Assembly: GCF_011769525.1 (NCBI RefSeq)
Contig: NZ_CP050440.1
Span: 3,411,501-3,475,500 of the forward strand
DNA: 64,000 nt
Reading direction: 5' to 3'
DNA from: Tolypothrix sp. PCC 7910
Lineage (GTDB): Bacteria; Cyanobacteriota; Cyanobacteriia; Cyanobacteriales; Nostocaceae
Shown here: positions 8,273 through 17,896 of the stretch, in pieces
Layout: the number at the start of each line of letters is the position of its first letter
Numbering within the stretch: the first letter of the stretch is position 1
Position numbers and translations under genes: made by a program
Notes under the pieces: model-generated
Databases searched by the model: none
Seen by the model: the letters and a program-made list of their open reading frames with translations, nothing else
What the model was told of the DNA's origin: nothing

Positions 8273-11200
8273 CTATTGCATCTGGCAGTATTCTTGGATG
8301 ATTTTTACGTCTAAAGTGGTATTTTGCAGAGAACGAATGGCGGCAACGGTGGCTTTTGCTCCTGCAATGGTGGTGATGATGGGGATTTTATAAGCCAAGG
8401 CTGTGCGGCGGATTAACCGTGCATCAGTATGGGCTTCTTCTCCCGATGGGGTGTTGATAATTAGTTGGATTTTTTGGTTTTTGATGGCATCAAGGACATG
8501 AGGACGACCTTCATGGAGTTTTAGGACTAAATCAACAGGTAGCCCATGTTCCTGAAGAACTTTACGTGTGCCAAATGTTGCCATCACTGTAAAGCCCAAA
8601 TCAATAAATTCTTTGACGACGTTTACGGCTGGGGCTTTATCGCGATCACTCATGGACACAAATACAGTTCCCGACAATGGTAGACGCTCACCCGCAGCGA
8701 TTTCGGCTTTGGCAAAGGCGCGGCCAAAATCGGTGTCAATTCCCATGACTTCACCAGTGGAGCGCATTTCGGGGCCCAAAATCGTATCAGTACCGGGGAA
8801 TTTATTGAATGGCAATACTGCTTCTTTAACCGCAATGTGGGAGGGGATGACTTCCTGAGTGAAGTTTAGCTCCTCTAAGGTTTTGCCTGACATGATTAAG
8901 GATGCGAGTTTTGCCAATTGCACACCGGTGGCTTTAGAAACAAAGGGTACAGTCCGAGAGGCGCGGGGGTTGGCTTCTAGAATGTAAATTTGCGGTGAAT
9001 AGCTACTCGCACCCACAACAGCAAACTGAATATTCATTAGCCCAACTACCGAAAGCGCCTGTGCTAGCTGCACTGTCCAGGTGCGGATTTGATTTAGCAC
9101 TGCTGGCGGCAGGGAAATGGAAGGTAAAGAGCAAGCTGAATCACCAGAGTGAATCCCCGCTTGTTCGATGTGTTCCATAATACCACCAATTACGACTCGG
9201 CCTGTGTGGTCTGCGATCGCATCCACATCAACTTCAATGGCATTTTCCAAAAATTTATCAATCAAAATTGGGTGATCGGGTTCTACCTGTACCGCAAAGG
9301 TCATGTAACGTTCTAGTTCCGCATCGGAGTAGACGATTTCCATTGCCCTTCCCCCCAACACATAGCTTGGACGTACTACCACCGGATAGCCAATGCGTTT
9401 AGCGACAATCAGCGCGTCTTCGTAACTCCGAGCAATTCCATTAGGTGGTTGAGCAATATTCAGCTGATTGAGGATCTTTTCAAACCGTTCTCGGTTTTCT
9501 GCCATATCGATGGAATCTGGCGATGTACCCCAAATTTTAGTGCTGAGTCCTGATTCAGGACTGCTGAGTATTTTTTGCAAAGGTACTGCTAACTTCAACG
9601 GTGTTTGTCCACCAAACTGCACAATGATGCCTACAGGGTTCTCAGCTTCGATGATGTTGAGGACATCTTCTTTAGTTAATGGCTCAAAGTACAGGCGATC
9701 GCTTGTGTCATAATCTGTGGAAACTGTCTCTGGGTTAGAGTTGACCATCATCGTCTCATAACCTGCTTTCTTCAAAGCATAGGCGGCGTGACAACAGCAA
9801 TAATCAAACTCAATTCCTTGCCCAATGCGGTTGGGGCCACCACCCAAAATCATGACTTTGGGTTTGTCGGTGGGTAAGACTTCGGATTCACCTTCGTAGG
9901 TGGAGTAGTAGTAAGGAGTAAAGGCTTCAAACTCGGCGGCGCAGGTGTCTACAGTTTTGTAAACTGGAACGACTCCTAACTGTTTCCGGTATGCCCGTAC
10001 CTCATCTTCGGTGGTTTTAGTAGCAAAGGCAATTTGGCGATCGCTATATCCATCACGTTTAACTTCATACATCTGCTCTTTTGTCAACTGTTTTAGAGGA
10101 GTCCGTTTAAGGAATTTCTCGACTTCCAGCAGTTGTTGCAATTTATCTAGGAACCAGGGGTCAATACCTGTCAGTTCGTAGATTTCGTCAATAGTTAGTC
10201 CCGCTTGCAAAGCATGACGCACAGCAAAAATACGTTCTGGGTTAGGTGTCCGCAACTGGGCGCGAATTTGCTCGCCACTGGGCAATTTCTCAGCTTTGTC
10301 GCAACCCCAGCCTGCACGTCCAGTTTCTAGGGAACGCAGGGCTTTTTGGAAGGATTCGTTAAATGTCCGAGCAATTGACATTGCTTCCCCGACAGATTTC
10401 ATTTGTGTTGTCAAAACTGGTTCGGAACCAGGAAACTTTTCAAAGGCAAAGCGGGGAACTTTGGTCACTACATAGTCAATTGTGGGTTCAAAGGAAGCGG
10501 GAGTTTTCTTGGTGATGTCGTTTTTAATTTCATCCAATGTGTAACCGACAGCTAACTTCGCCGCTATTTTGGCGATAGGGAAACCAGTAGCTTTGGAAGC
10601 CAAGGCGGAACTGCGGGACACACGGGGGTTCATTTCAATCACCACCACATCTCCAGTTACTGGATTCACCGCAAATTGAATATTGGAACCCCCAGTTTCC
10701 ACGCCAATTTCGCGGATGATTTTAATTGCCATATCCCGCAGCCGTTGATATTCCTTATCGGTGAGGGTTTGGGCTGGCGCAACGGTAATTGAGTCTCCGG
10801 TGTGGATACCCATTGGGTCGAGGTTTTCGATGGAGCAGATAATTACGACGTTATCTGCTAAGTCCCGCATTACTTCTAGTTCGTACTCTTTCCAACCAAG
10901 TAGGGACTGGTCGATAAGAATTTGCGACACAGGGCTAGCATCAATACCCACCTGTGCCATTTCTTCAAATTCTTCCTGGTTGTAAGCAATACCGCCGCCC
11001 GTACCACCCATAGTGAAAGCAGGACGAATAATTAAAGGATAAGTGCCAATGCGGCGAGCGATCGCTTTTGCTTCTTCTAAAGATGAGGCGGTACCACTGG
11101 GGCAAACCTGCACCCCAATCTTATCCATTGCATCGTTGAACAGCTTTCTATCTTCAGCTTTTTCAATAGCTGGGAGTTTCGCACCAATTAACTCAACGTC

Positions 11201-11533
11201 ATACTCTTCTAGAACACCATTTTTCGCCAAAGCTACGGCGATATTCAGGGCCGTTTGCCCTCCCATTGTTGGGAGTAAAGCATCGGGACGTTCTTTGGCA
11301 ATGACTTTTGCGACCATTTCCGGTGTCAGCGGCTCAATATAAGTACGCTCGGCTGTCTCTGGATCGGTCATGATGGTCGCTGGGTTAGAGTTGACCAACA
11401 CCACTTCATAACCTTCTTCTCGCAAAGCTTTACAGGCTTGAGTACCAGAGTAGTCGAACTCACAGGCTTGTCCAATCACAATTGGGCCAGAGCCTAACAG
11501 CAGTATCTTCCGGAGGTCTTGACGGCGGGGCAT
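8273..11533 (-). CDS. carB: Carbamoyl-phosphate synthase large subunit
   Basis: Makes carbamoyl phosphate from bicarbonate, ammonia (delivered by CarA from glutamine) and two ATP, feeding arginine and pyrimidine synthesis. The 1086-residue protein shows the expected duplicated ATP-grasp halves: N-terminal [20 protein letters not shown] with [16 protein letters not shown], and the second half [20 protein letters not shown]. An oligomerisation domain lies between them (about 400-550) and a C-terminal MGS-like allosteric domain at about 940-1075 ([20 protein letters not shown]). The start at 11533 gives the universal N-terminus; an upstream ATG at 11563 would add ten atypical residues. carA is not in the window. 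Confidence 0.97.
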   Translation of the reverse strand: MPRRQDLRKILLLGSGPIVIGQACEFDYSGTQACKALREEGYEVVLVNSNPATIMTDPETAERTYIEPLTPEMVAKVIAKERPDALLPTMGGQTALNIAVALAKNGVLEEYDVELIGAKLPAIEKAEDRKLFNDAMDKIGVQVCPSGTASSLEEAKAIARRIGTYPLIIRPAFTMGGTGGGIAYNQEEFEEMAQVGIDASPVSQILIDQSLLGWKEYELEVMRDLADNVVIICSIENLDPMGIHTGDSITVAPAQTLTDKEYQRLRDMAIKIIREIGVETGGSNIQFAVNPVTGDVVVIEMNPRVSRSSALASKATGFPIAKIAAKLAVGYTLDEIKNDITKKTPASFEPTIDYVVTKVPRFAFEKFPGSEPVLTTQMKSVGEAMSIARTFNESFQKALRSLETGRAGWGCDKAEKLPSGEQIRAQLRTPNPERIFAVRHALQAGLTIDEIYELTGIDPWFLDKLQQLLEVEKFLKRTPLKQLTKEQMYEVKRDGYSDRQIAFATKTTEDEVRAYRKQLGVVPVYKTVDTCAAEFEAFTPYYYSTYEGESEVLPTDKPKVMILGGGPNRIGQGIEFDYCCCHAAYALKKAGYETMMVNSNPETVSTDYDTSDRLYFEPLTKEDVLNIIEAENPVGIIVQFGGQTPLKLAVPLQKILSSPESGLSTKIWGTSPDSIDMAENRERFEKILNQLNIAQPPNGIARSYEDALIVAKRIGYPVVVRPSYVLGGRAMEIVYSDAELERYMTFAVQVEPDHPILIDKFLENAIEVDVDAIADHTGRVVIGGIMEHIEQAGIHSGDSACSLPSISLPPAVLNQIRTWTVQLAQALSVVGLMNIQFAVVGASSYSPQIYILEANPRASRTVPFVSKATGVQLAKLASLIMSGKTLEELNFTQEVIPSHIAVKEAVLPFNKFPGTDTILGPEMRSTGEVMGIDTDFGRAFAKAEIAAGERLPLSGTVFVSMSDRDKAPAVNVVKEFIDLGFTVMATFGTRKVLQEHGLPVDLVLKLHEGRPHVLDAIKNQKIQLIINTPSGEEAHTDARLIRRTALAYKIPIITTIAGAKATVAAIRSLQNTTLDVKIIQEYCQMQ

Positions 11534-11961
11534 AGTCTTTAGGGATGGAGTAAGAGAATACAAATCCTGATTATTTTAAGATTCTTTCTCCCTGGTCACG
11601 CTGTTTATTAGCAAGTATTTCTAAGTTTGATGACAGAGAGGGGATTGAGGGCTGGGGGTTGGGGATTAGTGATTGGGGATTGGCACTGGTTATTAATGTT
11701 GCTCTTACTTTGTTAATCTCCGGTTTTTTATATGTTGAAATTATTTGTATTTGACATTAGAAAATGTTGCGGTTAATTGGTAATATTTTTTATTAGTAGT
11801 AATATTTCATTGAATAAGACGCTATTTTTTAAATAGTTAAAAAAAGACATCTCTCTAAAGATAGATTTTTTAAAATAGAAATTATTCTTAATTAGATAAA
11901 ACAAGAGAATTATTATTGCCATTTATCATCATAGTTTATATAGTTATTAACTTATATATTG
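11534..11961. other. AT-rich intergenic region between carB and dpsA
   Basis: No gene seen. A short GGGGATT-type repeat occupies 11638-11688; the rest is AT-rich sequence without recognisable elements. The dpsA terminator lies at its far end. Confidence 0.45.
11638..11688. repeat. GGGGATT-type short tandem repeat
   Basis: Imperfect heptamers such as GGGGATT, GGGGGTT and TTGGGGA upstream of carB. Confidence 0.7.
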
Positions 11962-12000
11962 AAGTAAAAAATGCAGAGATGTAGAAATACTAATCTCTGC
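11962..12000 (-). terminator. Terminator of dpsA
   Basis: Stem GCAGAGAT (11973-11980) with ATCTCTGC (11993-12000). On the minus strand the stem is followed directly by ATTTTTTACTTC. It lies about 90 bases past the dpsA stop. Confidence 0.75.
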
Positions 12001-12088
12001 AAAATTTATATTTTTTTAATAGTCACTTCTGACTAATTTTTATCGAGTCTTCAAAGACGTAAACAGAGTTATCTAGATTTATCAAGTT

Positions 12089-12643
12089 TTAGTTCTGAGC
12101 AGGTTGAACAAAACCCAAGGTTAAACTGTCTTTTGCCAAAAAGTGAGACAAGTGATAAGCACGTTCCTCAGTTTTTAATAAGATTTTTTCATAGAGATAG
12201 CGTGTACCACGGTCTCCCAAACTCTCTGCCTGAGCAGCTTGGCGGCGAATCAAGCCAATAATAGCTTGCTCTGCTGCTAGGTCATTTTCTACCATTTGGC
12301 GCGCAGAAAATACTCCATCTGCCTCTTGTGTAAAACAGGTTAATTCTGCCAACTTACTAAAGGTAGCTACTGGCACACCACCTAATCCATCCAAGCGCTC
12401 TCCAATTTCATGGATATGCTCTTGTATTTCTTTATAGCTATCATTAAAAAACTCATGTAAAGAGTAAAATTCTGCACCCTCGACCACAAAATGATGTTTT
12501 TGGTATTGCAAGGAAAGTGCTTGAAAACTAGCTAGGACAACGTTAAATCCTTCAGTAACAGGTGCAGTTACACTGTGATCCAATAAAACAGGATTGTCAT
12601 AAACATGACCATAATTTTTTAACACAGTAGTGGTATCAGACAT
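12089..12643 (-). CDS. dpsA: DpsA-type ferritin-like DNA-binding protein
   Basis: A 184-residue four-helix Dps-family protein that oxidises and stores iron in a dodecamer and protects DNA under stress. The helix carrying [17 protein letters not shown] gives His50/51 and His63. The position of the usual ferroxidase Asp (DEIAER in most Dps) holds His78 (IHEIGER), followed by Glu82. A later His166 lies in EERAYHL. His63, His78 and a late His match the three-histidine zinc-binding ferroxidase site described for Thermosynechococcus DpsA. The C-terminal length exceeds that of classic Dps (about 160 aa). A strong terminator follows; the order dpsA-carB-sigD matches Anabaena. Confidence 0.92.
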   Translation of the reverse strand: MSDTTTVLKNYGHVYDNPVLLDHSVTAPVTEGFNVVLASFQALSLQYQKHHFVVEGAEFYSLHEFFNDSYKEIQEHIHEIGERLDGLGGVPVATFSKLAELTCFTQEADGVFSARQMVENDLAAEQAIIGLIRRQAAQAESLGDRGTRYLYEKILLKTEERAYHLSHFLAKDSLTLGFVQPAQN

Positions 12644-12811
12644 TGTTCTCCTCGCTTGTGATCAGTTAGGGTTTTAAACTTCGGAGTTTCTACATATTAA
12701 CATTCTAAAAATTAAAAGCAATTCCAATTTATTTCATAGACTTTTAATTTTTTCATTACTAAAATTATTCAATTTCATTCTTATACTGAAGGGTTGTTCT
12801 GGGGAAGAAGG

Positions 12812-12846
12812 GTCACACAGACCCGATTAATCGCGTCTGTACAAGA
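12812..12846. repeat. Palindromic repeat, copy near dpsA
   Basis: AGACCCGATTAATCGCGTCT (12819-12838) followed by GTACAAGAG. It differs by one base from the perfect palindrome at 29184-29203. Confidence 0.75.
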
Positions 12847-12880
12847 GTCAAAGGTCAAGGGTCAAAGGTCAAGAGTCAAA
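12845..12880. repeat. GTCAAAG heptamer repeat
   Basis: About five units of GTCAAAG/GTCAAGG/GTCAAGA in a row. Confidence 0.8.
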
Positions 12881-12907
12881 AAAATTTATCTCCTTCATCT
12901 CCCTCAT

Positions 12908-12941
12908 CCCAGTCCCTAATCCCCAGTCCCCAATCCCCATT
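12908..12941. repeat. CCCCAGT/CCCCAAT short tandem repeat
   Basis: The same repeat type as at 5176, 41316 and 55765. Confidence 0.75.
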
Positions 12942-13107
12942 AATAAGAGAACATTGCAAATATTAGAGATTTTTATCTAAAATAAATGAGAATTCTTTGC
13001 ATCTAAGCTATGCTTATTTATAAAGCTGGGATGCCAAAGATGGGAAACATCAGGGAAGCAAAGCAGCATAATTACTGCAAAATAGTCGCATTTTGAAGGT
13101 ACATCTC

Positions 13108-13359
13108 TTGAAATCGTTTAGTTCAGAAGTAGAAAGCAAGCACACCTTAGAAGTGAATTGGGCAGATCGTTGGCAAGTTTATCAACGCCTACAGGAATTA
13201 GAGATTCCGTGTTGGTGTGAGTCCAACCAACCATTGCAAGTTGAAATTACTAATCCTTTAGCAATAATTCAACTTTGGAGCGTGATGCGCCAGTTCAGTG
13301 TTTCCCGTCAAGACATAATTTCGAGTCTGGAGAAAAGCTGGCTACGTCCCTATCGCTGA
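13108..13359 (+). CDS. Small conserved-type hypothetical protein (Asr3807-like position)
   Basis: An 83-residue soluble protein with no domain I recognise. The composition is protein-like: HTLEVNWADRWQVYQRLQELEIPCWCESNQPLQVEITNPLAIIQLWSV..., with two cysteines close together (CWC) and an alpha/beta pattern. I choose the TTG at 13108 because GAAGG lies 8 bases upstream; a TTG at 13093 would add five residues but has no ribosome binding site. It precedes the [2Fe-2S] protein by 48 bases on the same strand, so the two may form an operon. Its position beside dpsA suggests a conserved neighbourhood, but no role can be read from sequence. Confidence 0.7.
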   Translation: MKSFSSEVESKHTLEVNWADRWQVYQRLQELEIPCWCESNQPLQVEITNPLAIIQLWSVMRQFSVSRQDIISSLEKSWLRPYR

Positions 13360-13407
13360 AGCTATCTCGCTAAAAAGGTTGTCTTATAAATAACAGGTAA
13401 AACCAAC

Positions 13408-14064
13408 ATGAGTGGATCGCACGCTACCGAAGTATCAGATTTTTGCATTGAAGGAAGATTTCTCGATTTTGTTATTAAAGATGGCTATAAGCTCAAAGGC
13501 TTGCTCATCGGGACTGCTGAAGGGGAATCTTATGTGAAACTTGGTAAACATTTACAATATGCTTTTGATTTGCGCTTACCGCCTGGTACTTGGCTGCAAA
13601 TTGTAGGGACAAGAAAGCAAGAAGCAAAAAGTGGCAAAATCACGTTGAAAGCTGAACGCGTGATGGCAGCAAGCCCCGAAGTTTCCCGGATTCATACGGT
13701 GACGACATTAACAGCAGCCCCGTCTATTAATAAAACTAAAGAGAAATCTCCTAAAACTAAAAGCACTATTTTGGTTTGCCAAAAATCTGATTGCATAAAA
13801 CGCGGTGGCAAAGGACTTTGCCAAGCGTTGGAAGCAGCTTTGAGCGATCGCGGTTTGGAAGACCAAGTTACGATTAAAGGTACTGGCTGTATGAAAAACT
13901 GCAAAGCCGGGCCTAATCTAGTTATGCCCGATAAAACTCGCTACAGCCGCATTCAAGCTGCACAAGTTCCTGCACTCATGGATAAGCATTTTGCAAATAA
14001 TAGCGAGAAACAGCAGCCAGAGCTTCAAAAAGAAATAGTTATACCTGTTGTCAGCAATAGTTAG
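13408..14064 (+). CDS. Thioredoxin-like [2Fe-2S] ferredoxin domain protein
   Basis: A 218-residue protein with two parts. An N-terminal region (about residues 5-95) rich in beta strands (DFCIEGRFLDFVIKDGYKLKG, YVKLGKHLQYAFDLRLPPGTW) could bind nucleic acid or another ligand. A C-terminal thioredoxin-fold [2Fe-2S] domain (about 120-200) has the four-cysteine pattern CQKSDCIKRGGKGLC and GTGCMKNCKAGPN, as in NuoE/HoxE C-termini. It probably carries electrons in the cytosol; the partner is unknown. A 20-residue linker rich in Lys/Thr separates the halves. A terminator follows at 14292. Confidence 0.82.
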   Translation: MSGSHATEVSDFCIEGRFLDFVIKDGYKLKGLLIGTAEGESYVKLGKHLQYAFDLRLPPGTWLQIVGTRKQEAKSGKITLKAERVMAASPEVSRIHTVTTLTAAPSINKTKEKSPKTKSTILVCQKSDCIKRGGKGLCQALEAALSDRGLEDQVTIKGTGCMKNCKAGPNLVMPDKTRYSRIQAAQVPALMDKHFANNSEKQQPELQKEIVIPVVSNS

Positions 14065-14291
14065 TTAAGTAGTGACTATTTCATGTGAAAATATAATTAA
14101 GAAATTTTTCGTGTTCCCTTTTCTTGATCGACTGTGAGATTTTGCAAAAATATTGCAAAATCAGTGTCAAATAAATTCAGATGTTACAGTCTATGTAGTA
14201 AGTATTTTAGTGCTTTTTTAGCAGTTCACTGCTTGCTACTTAATGTGTAAGATTGCCTTTATCAACTTTGAAAATACAGATAACTACTAAT

Positions 14292-14320
14292 GCACACAAG
14301 TAATTTATTGTGTGCCTTTT
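14292..14320 (+). terminator. Terminator of the [2Fe-2S] protein gene
   Basis: Stem GCACACAA (14292-14299) with TTGTGTGC (14308-14315), followed by CTTTTC. Confidence 0.65.
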
Positions 14321-14340
14321 CAGTTGGAAATTATATGTAG

Positions 14341-14367
14341 GATGCGTTAGCGATAGCGTAACGCATC
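14341..14367. repeat. 27-base palindromic repeat, copy 1
   Basis: GATGCGTTA, a 9-base centre GCGATAGCG, then TAACGCATC: a 9-base-pair perfect stem. The reverse-complement type recurs at 25604. Confidence 0.8.
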
Positions 14368-14486
14368 TGCTGAAATGTTTTCACTAGTGTTAGCTTAGCG
14401 TCTCCAATTGGAGAGGGCTGTCATTTATCACTTGTCTTTTGTTATTTGCCTCATGTCTAATTTTCTATGCTAAATGGATAGAAACA

Positions 14487-16106
14487 TCATTGTTTTAACT
14501 TCCATAGAGATTGATTTTTCTTAAAAACTTCATTTATTTCCCAATTGTGTTCTTTTTTGAGAGATTTTTGTAATTCTTCAGAAGCGTTGAGAAAAAATAC
14601 ATCGCTAAAAGTTTGAGGAATACTTTTAATATTTGTGCCAGGGAATAATTGAAATTTGGTTTGTGGCGCTACAAGATAGCTGAGAGATAATACATTTCCC
14701 CAACCCCAATCTTGACCGCATTCTGGACAAATAATTAAAGGGTAGGGAGCTTGATTAATAATATTTACGATAGCAATATTGTCTGTATTGTAAGCCTTAT
14801 TCCACCAAGCTTTTTTCGGTAAAATAATCGCGCATGATATTAGTTGTAAACTAATCAATCCCAGAAGCAATAGTCTCCATAAATGCTTACCTAGTTTTAT
14901 ATTTGGCGATAAAATTGCCTTTTGAGCTAACAGATAAGCAATAGCTAAATGACATCCTAAATAAACAGGAATTGAGTATCTAGCATTGATAGAACGAATG
15001 CCACCAAAAATGACATCGGGTATAGCTTGAGGTAAAGCTGTAGATAACATTAAGATTAAAACAAAAGACCAAATAGATTTTGGAGTTTTCCAGCATAATA
15101 AATAAACTGCATAAAATAATAAAATTACTAACAGCCTAATTACTGTAAACCAGAGATTATTTTGTAACTTATTGGGATAAGCATACTCAGGTGTGATATC
15201 AAAAAATATTCGCGCCCAGTGAATTTGCCATGCATCTAATAAATCATTGAGTGGCAAACTATATTTTGCCCATTCTATTGTCTCTTGAACTTTATCTGAT
15301 TGATTAATAATGAGAAATAACCAAGGTGAGAAAGCTAATATTGCAACTAATAATGCACTCACATAAGCTATGACTACCTTACTGGCGCGGATTCCTTGAT
15401 TGACAGCTACATAAATACCTTGACCGATTGCTACGAAACTAAATAATAAATGTGTGTATAATCCTAAGATTAAACTGACAGTATAAATACCCCAACTGAG
15501 TTTTGTATTTAACCTCATTGCTCTGAGCAATGCAGCACTAGATAGCAAGATCACCAGTGTATATAAACTATACATTCTGGCTTCTTGAGCATACACAAAA
15601 TGGAATGGTGATACAGCTATAATGGCGATTGCTACTAATCCCACAGTTTTTGATTGAAATAATTCCTGGCATAGCCAATATAATGCCGGAAAAACTAATA
15701 AACTGATAACAGCAGAAAAACTTCTTGTAACTGCAACTGTATTACCAAAGCACTGCACCCATAAGTGTGTCAGCACAAAATATAGTGGTGGATGTTTTGC
15801 ATCTTCTATGGCTAAACCTTTAACAGTATCAATTATAGTTTTGTTGACACCTGGACTTTGATATCTCTCTAATAATGTTCCAGCAGTTAAGATTTGACTC
15901 TTGACTACTTCCTGCATTAAATCTGATTTAGTGTGACCATAAATTCTTAAATAAGTAAATATTTCATCTGCCCAAGATATCTTGCCATCAAGATGAAAAA
16001 ATCTGATAAATATTCCTATGGCTATCAAAACTATAGCGAGCAGCTTGAAACTATTTAAGAATAAATTATTATTTTTTTGCTGAATAGTTTGAGATGAATC
16101 AGGCAT
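14487..16106 (-). CDS. GT39-type membrane glycosyltransferase
   Basis: A 539-residue integral membrane protein with about ten or eleven hydrophobic helices. The first lies at about residues 21-36, followed by the periplasmic loop motif WADEIFTYLR with Asp47-Glu48, the acidic pair at the catalytic position of GT-C/ArnT-PMT-like glycosyltransferases. HPPLYFVLTHLWVQCFG (about 103-120) and FVYAQEARMYSLY (about 170-182) are also typical. Such enzymes transfer a sugar from a lipid-linked donor; donor and acceptor are unknown. It lies downstream of phnE on the same strand, 113 bases apart, without an obvious link in function. Confidence 0.82.
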   Translation of the reverse strand: MPDSSQTIQQKNNNLFLNSFKLLAIVLIAIGIFIRFFHLDGKISWADEIFTYLRIYGHTKSDLMQEVVKSQILTAGTLLERYQSPGVNKTIIDTVKGLAIEDAKHPPLYFVLTHLWVQCFGNTVAVTRSFSAVISLLVFPALYWLCQELFQSKTVGLVAIAIIAVSPFHFVYAQEARMYSLYTLVILLSSAALLRAMRLNTKLSWGIYTVSLILGLYTHLLFSFVAIGQGIYVAVNQGIRASKVVIAYVSALLVAILAFSPWLFLIINQSDKVQETIEWAKYSLPLNDLLDAWQIHWARIFFDITPEYAYPNKLQNNLWFTVIRLLVILLFYAVYLLCWKTPKSIWSFVLILMLSTALPQAIPDVIFGGIRSINARYSIPVYLGCHLAIAYLLAQKAILSPNIKLGKHLWRLLLLGLISLQLISCAIILPKKAWWNKAYNTDNIAIVNIINQAPYPLIICPECGQDWGWGNVLSLSYLVAPQTKFQLFPGTNIKSIPQTFSDVFFLNASEELQKSLKKEHNWEINEVFKKNQSLWKLKQ

Positions 16107-16219
16107 ATAAGCTGAATATCAATCATAAATGATGATTTTCAGCTTACCAGTTTATGTGAACCGCGTAATGATTGAGATTATCTGCTTTACTCAAAAATTA
16201 AACTAGATAATTTGTTTTA

Positions 16220-17014
16220 CTACATGGAATCGAGGCGACGACGTAATTGACTGCTAAAAGCATCAATTACTGTTACTACTACCAGCAATACCAACATCAT
16301 GGTTGTAGCTTTGTTATATTCAAAACCGTCAATGTAACTCTTCAGCTGAAAACCAATTCCACCTGCGCCCACTACACCCAAGACAGAAGCGGCACGGATA
16401 TTGTACTCAAACATCCAGAAGGTATAACCTAATGCTAATGGCAGTACTTGAGGCAAAATTCCGTATTGGGCAATTTGCAATTTGGATGCACCAATCACTT
16501 CTAAAGATTCTAGAGAACGAGAGTTAACGGCTTCAATCGCCTGTTGATAAAATTTAGCAAGGTAGCCGATGGTGTAAATTCCTAATGCTAATGTCCCGGC
16601 TGGTGCGCCTAATCCTGTGGCGGCGACAAAAATTAAACCGAGAATAATTGAAGGGACGGAACGTACAGTGTTTTGGAGTAAATTTGCTAACCATTGCAAC
16701 CATTGGGGTGCAACATTACTGGCGCTGGCTACTGCAATTGGTAAGGAAATAATTGCACCAATAGTAGTTCCCCAGAGTGACATCTGTACAGTTTCGATTA
16801 GTGCTTTAATCGCTATGTCTAAAACAGCCCAATCTGGGGGAAATAATCTGGAGATAAAATCCGTGATATATGGCCAGCTAGTACTTAGTACTACATAATC
16901 GACTTTTAGCCCTTGCAACGCCCAAATATAAAGGCAAGCGGCTATTATTGGGACGATGAACCAACTTACCCAAGAATAGCGCCGGAACAGAGGAGACTTA
17001 AATAAGTAATTCAT
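16220..17014 (-). CDS. phnE: Phosphonate/phosphite ABC transporter permease PhnE
   Basis: A 264-residue inner-membrane permease with about six helices. The binding-protein-dependent transport signature (EAA loop) is seen at EAVNSRSLESLEVIGASKLQ (about residues 160-179), followed by the conserved PQVLPLALGYTFWMFEYNIRAA and GVVGAGGIGF found in PhnE/PtxC proteins. It forms the channel for the PhnC ATPase and PhnD binding protein. It starts 9 bases after phnC ends, so translation is likely coupled. No C-P lyase or phosphite dehydrogenase gene is in the window, so the substrate (phosphonate, phosphite or similar) is undecided. Confidence 0.9.
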   Translation of the reverse strand: MNYLFKSPLFRRYSWVSWFIVPIIAACLYIWALQGLKVDYVVLSTSWPYITDFISRLFPPDWAVLDIAIKALIETVQMSLWGTTIGAIISLPIAVASASNVAPQWLQWLANLLQNTVRSVPSIILGLIFVAATGLGAPAGTLALGIYTIGYLAKFYQQAIEAVNSRSLESLEVIGASKLQIAQYGILPQVLPLALGYTFWMFEYNIRAASVLGVVGAGGIGFQLKSYIDGFEYNKATTMMLVLLVVVTVIDAFSSQLRRRLDSM

Positions 17015-17023
17015 GATTTGTGC

Positions 17024-17749
17024 TTAAACTTGGGAAAATTTGGCTTGCAAGTTGTCGCAAGGGCCGTCATAAACAATTCGTCCTGCTTCTACAACGATCG
17101 CGCGTTGGGCATATTCGGCAGCGATGCCCAAATCATGCAAAACTGTGACAATGGTCATCCCTTGGGCGTGCAATTCTGATAAAGTCTGCATTACCTGCTG
17201 ACAGGCTAGGACATCTAAGCCAGTAATCGGTTCATCAGCTAATAATATTTGTGGTGATTGGATTAAAGCGCGGGCGATCGCTACTCTTTGCTGTTGTCCA
17301 CCGCTGAGTTGACTGGTTTTTTGATTGGCTAATTCTCTTAAGCCCAACTGTTCTAATAATTCTAATGCTAAAAGGCGATCGCGGTGGGGAAATCCCCATA
17401 AGGTTTGCCAAGTTGTGCGATTACCCAGCCGTCCACATAGAACATTTTCTAATGCTGATAATTGCCTAATCAATCCGCCACCTTGAAACAACATCCCTAC
17501 ATCCTGGCGAATTGCAGCTAATGTACGCTTACTTAGCGTGACACCATTGATTTGAATTTCTCCCTTGACTAGGGGAACTAACCCAACAAGCGATCGCAAT
17601 AGGGTAGACTTACCTGCACCATTAAGTCCCAACAACACCACAAATTCACCCCGCTTAATTTGGCAATTAATCCCATTTAATATAGGGCGATTGAGAGATG
17701 CAGCATAAGCTGTCTCTAAATTGTGGCACTCAATGATATGGTCGTTCAT
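17024..17749 (-). CDS. phnC: Phosphonate/phosphite ABC transporter ATPase PhnC
   Basis: A 241-residue ABC ATPase. Walker A GLNGAGKST (about residues 38-46), signature LSGGQQQRVAIARAL (about 146-160), Walker B LLADEPITGLD, and the H-loop VLHDLG are all intact. Similarity to PhnC (EFVVLLGLNGAGKSTLLRSL, GMLFQGGGLIRQLSALENVL) and its neighbours define the system. It energises uptake through PhnE. The gene lies between phnD and phnE, with a 147-base gap to phnD that contains an inverted repeat. Confidence 0.92.
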   Translation of the reverse strand: MNDHIIECHNLETAYAASLNRPILNGINCQIKRGEFVVLLGLNGAGKSTLLRSLVGLVPLVKGEIQINGVTLSKRTLAAIRQDVGMLFQGGGLIRQLSALENVLCGRLGNRTTWQTLWGFPHRDRLLALELLEQLGLRELANQKTSQLSGGQQQRVAIARALIQSPQILLADEPITGLDVLACQQVMQTLSELHAQGMTIVTVLHDLGIAAEYAQRAIVVEAGRIVYDGPCDNLQAKFSQV

Positions 17750-17829
17750 CCCTATTTCAATTCCACTAAAAAGTTATCAGCCTGATTAATATAGATGGGC
17801 AAAAATCAACTAACTACATTAAGAAGGGT

Positions 17830-17871
17830 AAGGTTAAAGGAAAAAACGCAAAAATTTTTACCTTTAACCTT
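17830..17871 (-). terminator. Inverted repeat between phnD and phnC (attenuator-like)
   Basis: A perfect 11-base-pair stem AAGGTTAAAGG (17830-17840) with CCTTTAACCTT (17861-17871), separated by a 20-base AT-rich loop. It lies just after the phnD stop and could limit read-through into phnC-phnE, or stabilise phnD mRNA. Confidence 0.5.
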
Positions 17872-17896
17872 GATTTATTGCTCACTGACAACTGAA

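Larger units (their letters stand above)
12644..13092. other. Intergenic region with repeats upstream of dpsA
   Basis: Holds the presumed dpsA promoter (AT-rich, 12660-12790), a palindromic repeat at 12812-12846, GTCAAAG heptamers at 12845-12880, and CCCCAGT/CCCCAAT repeats at 12908-12941. No gene seen. Confidence 0.5.
14065..14486. other. Intergenic region between convergent genes
   Basis: No gene seen. It holds the terminator at 14292, the palindromic repeat at 14341 and a TTAGCGTCTCCAATTGGAGA repeat fragment near 14394-14413. Confidence 0.5.
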
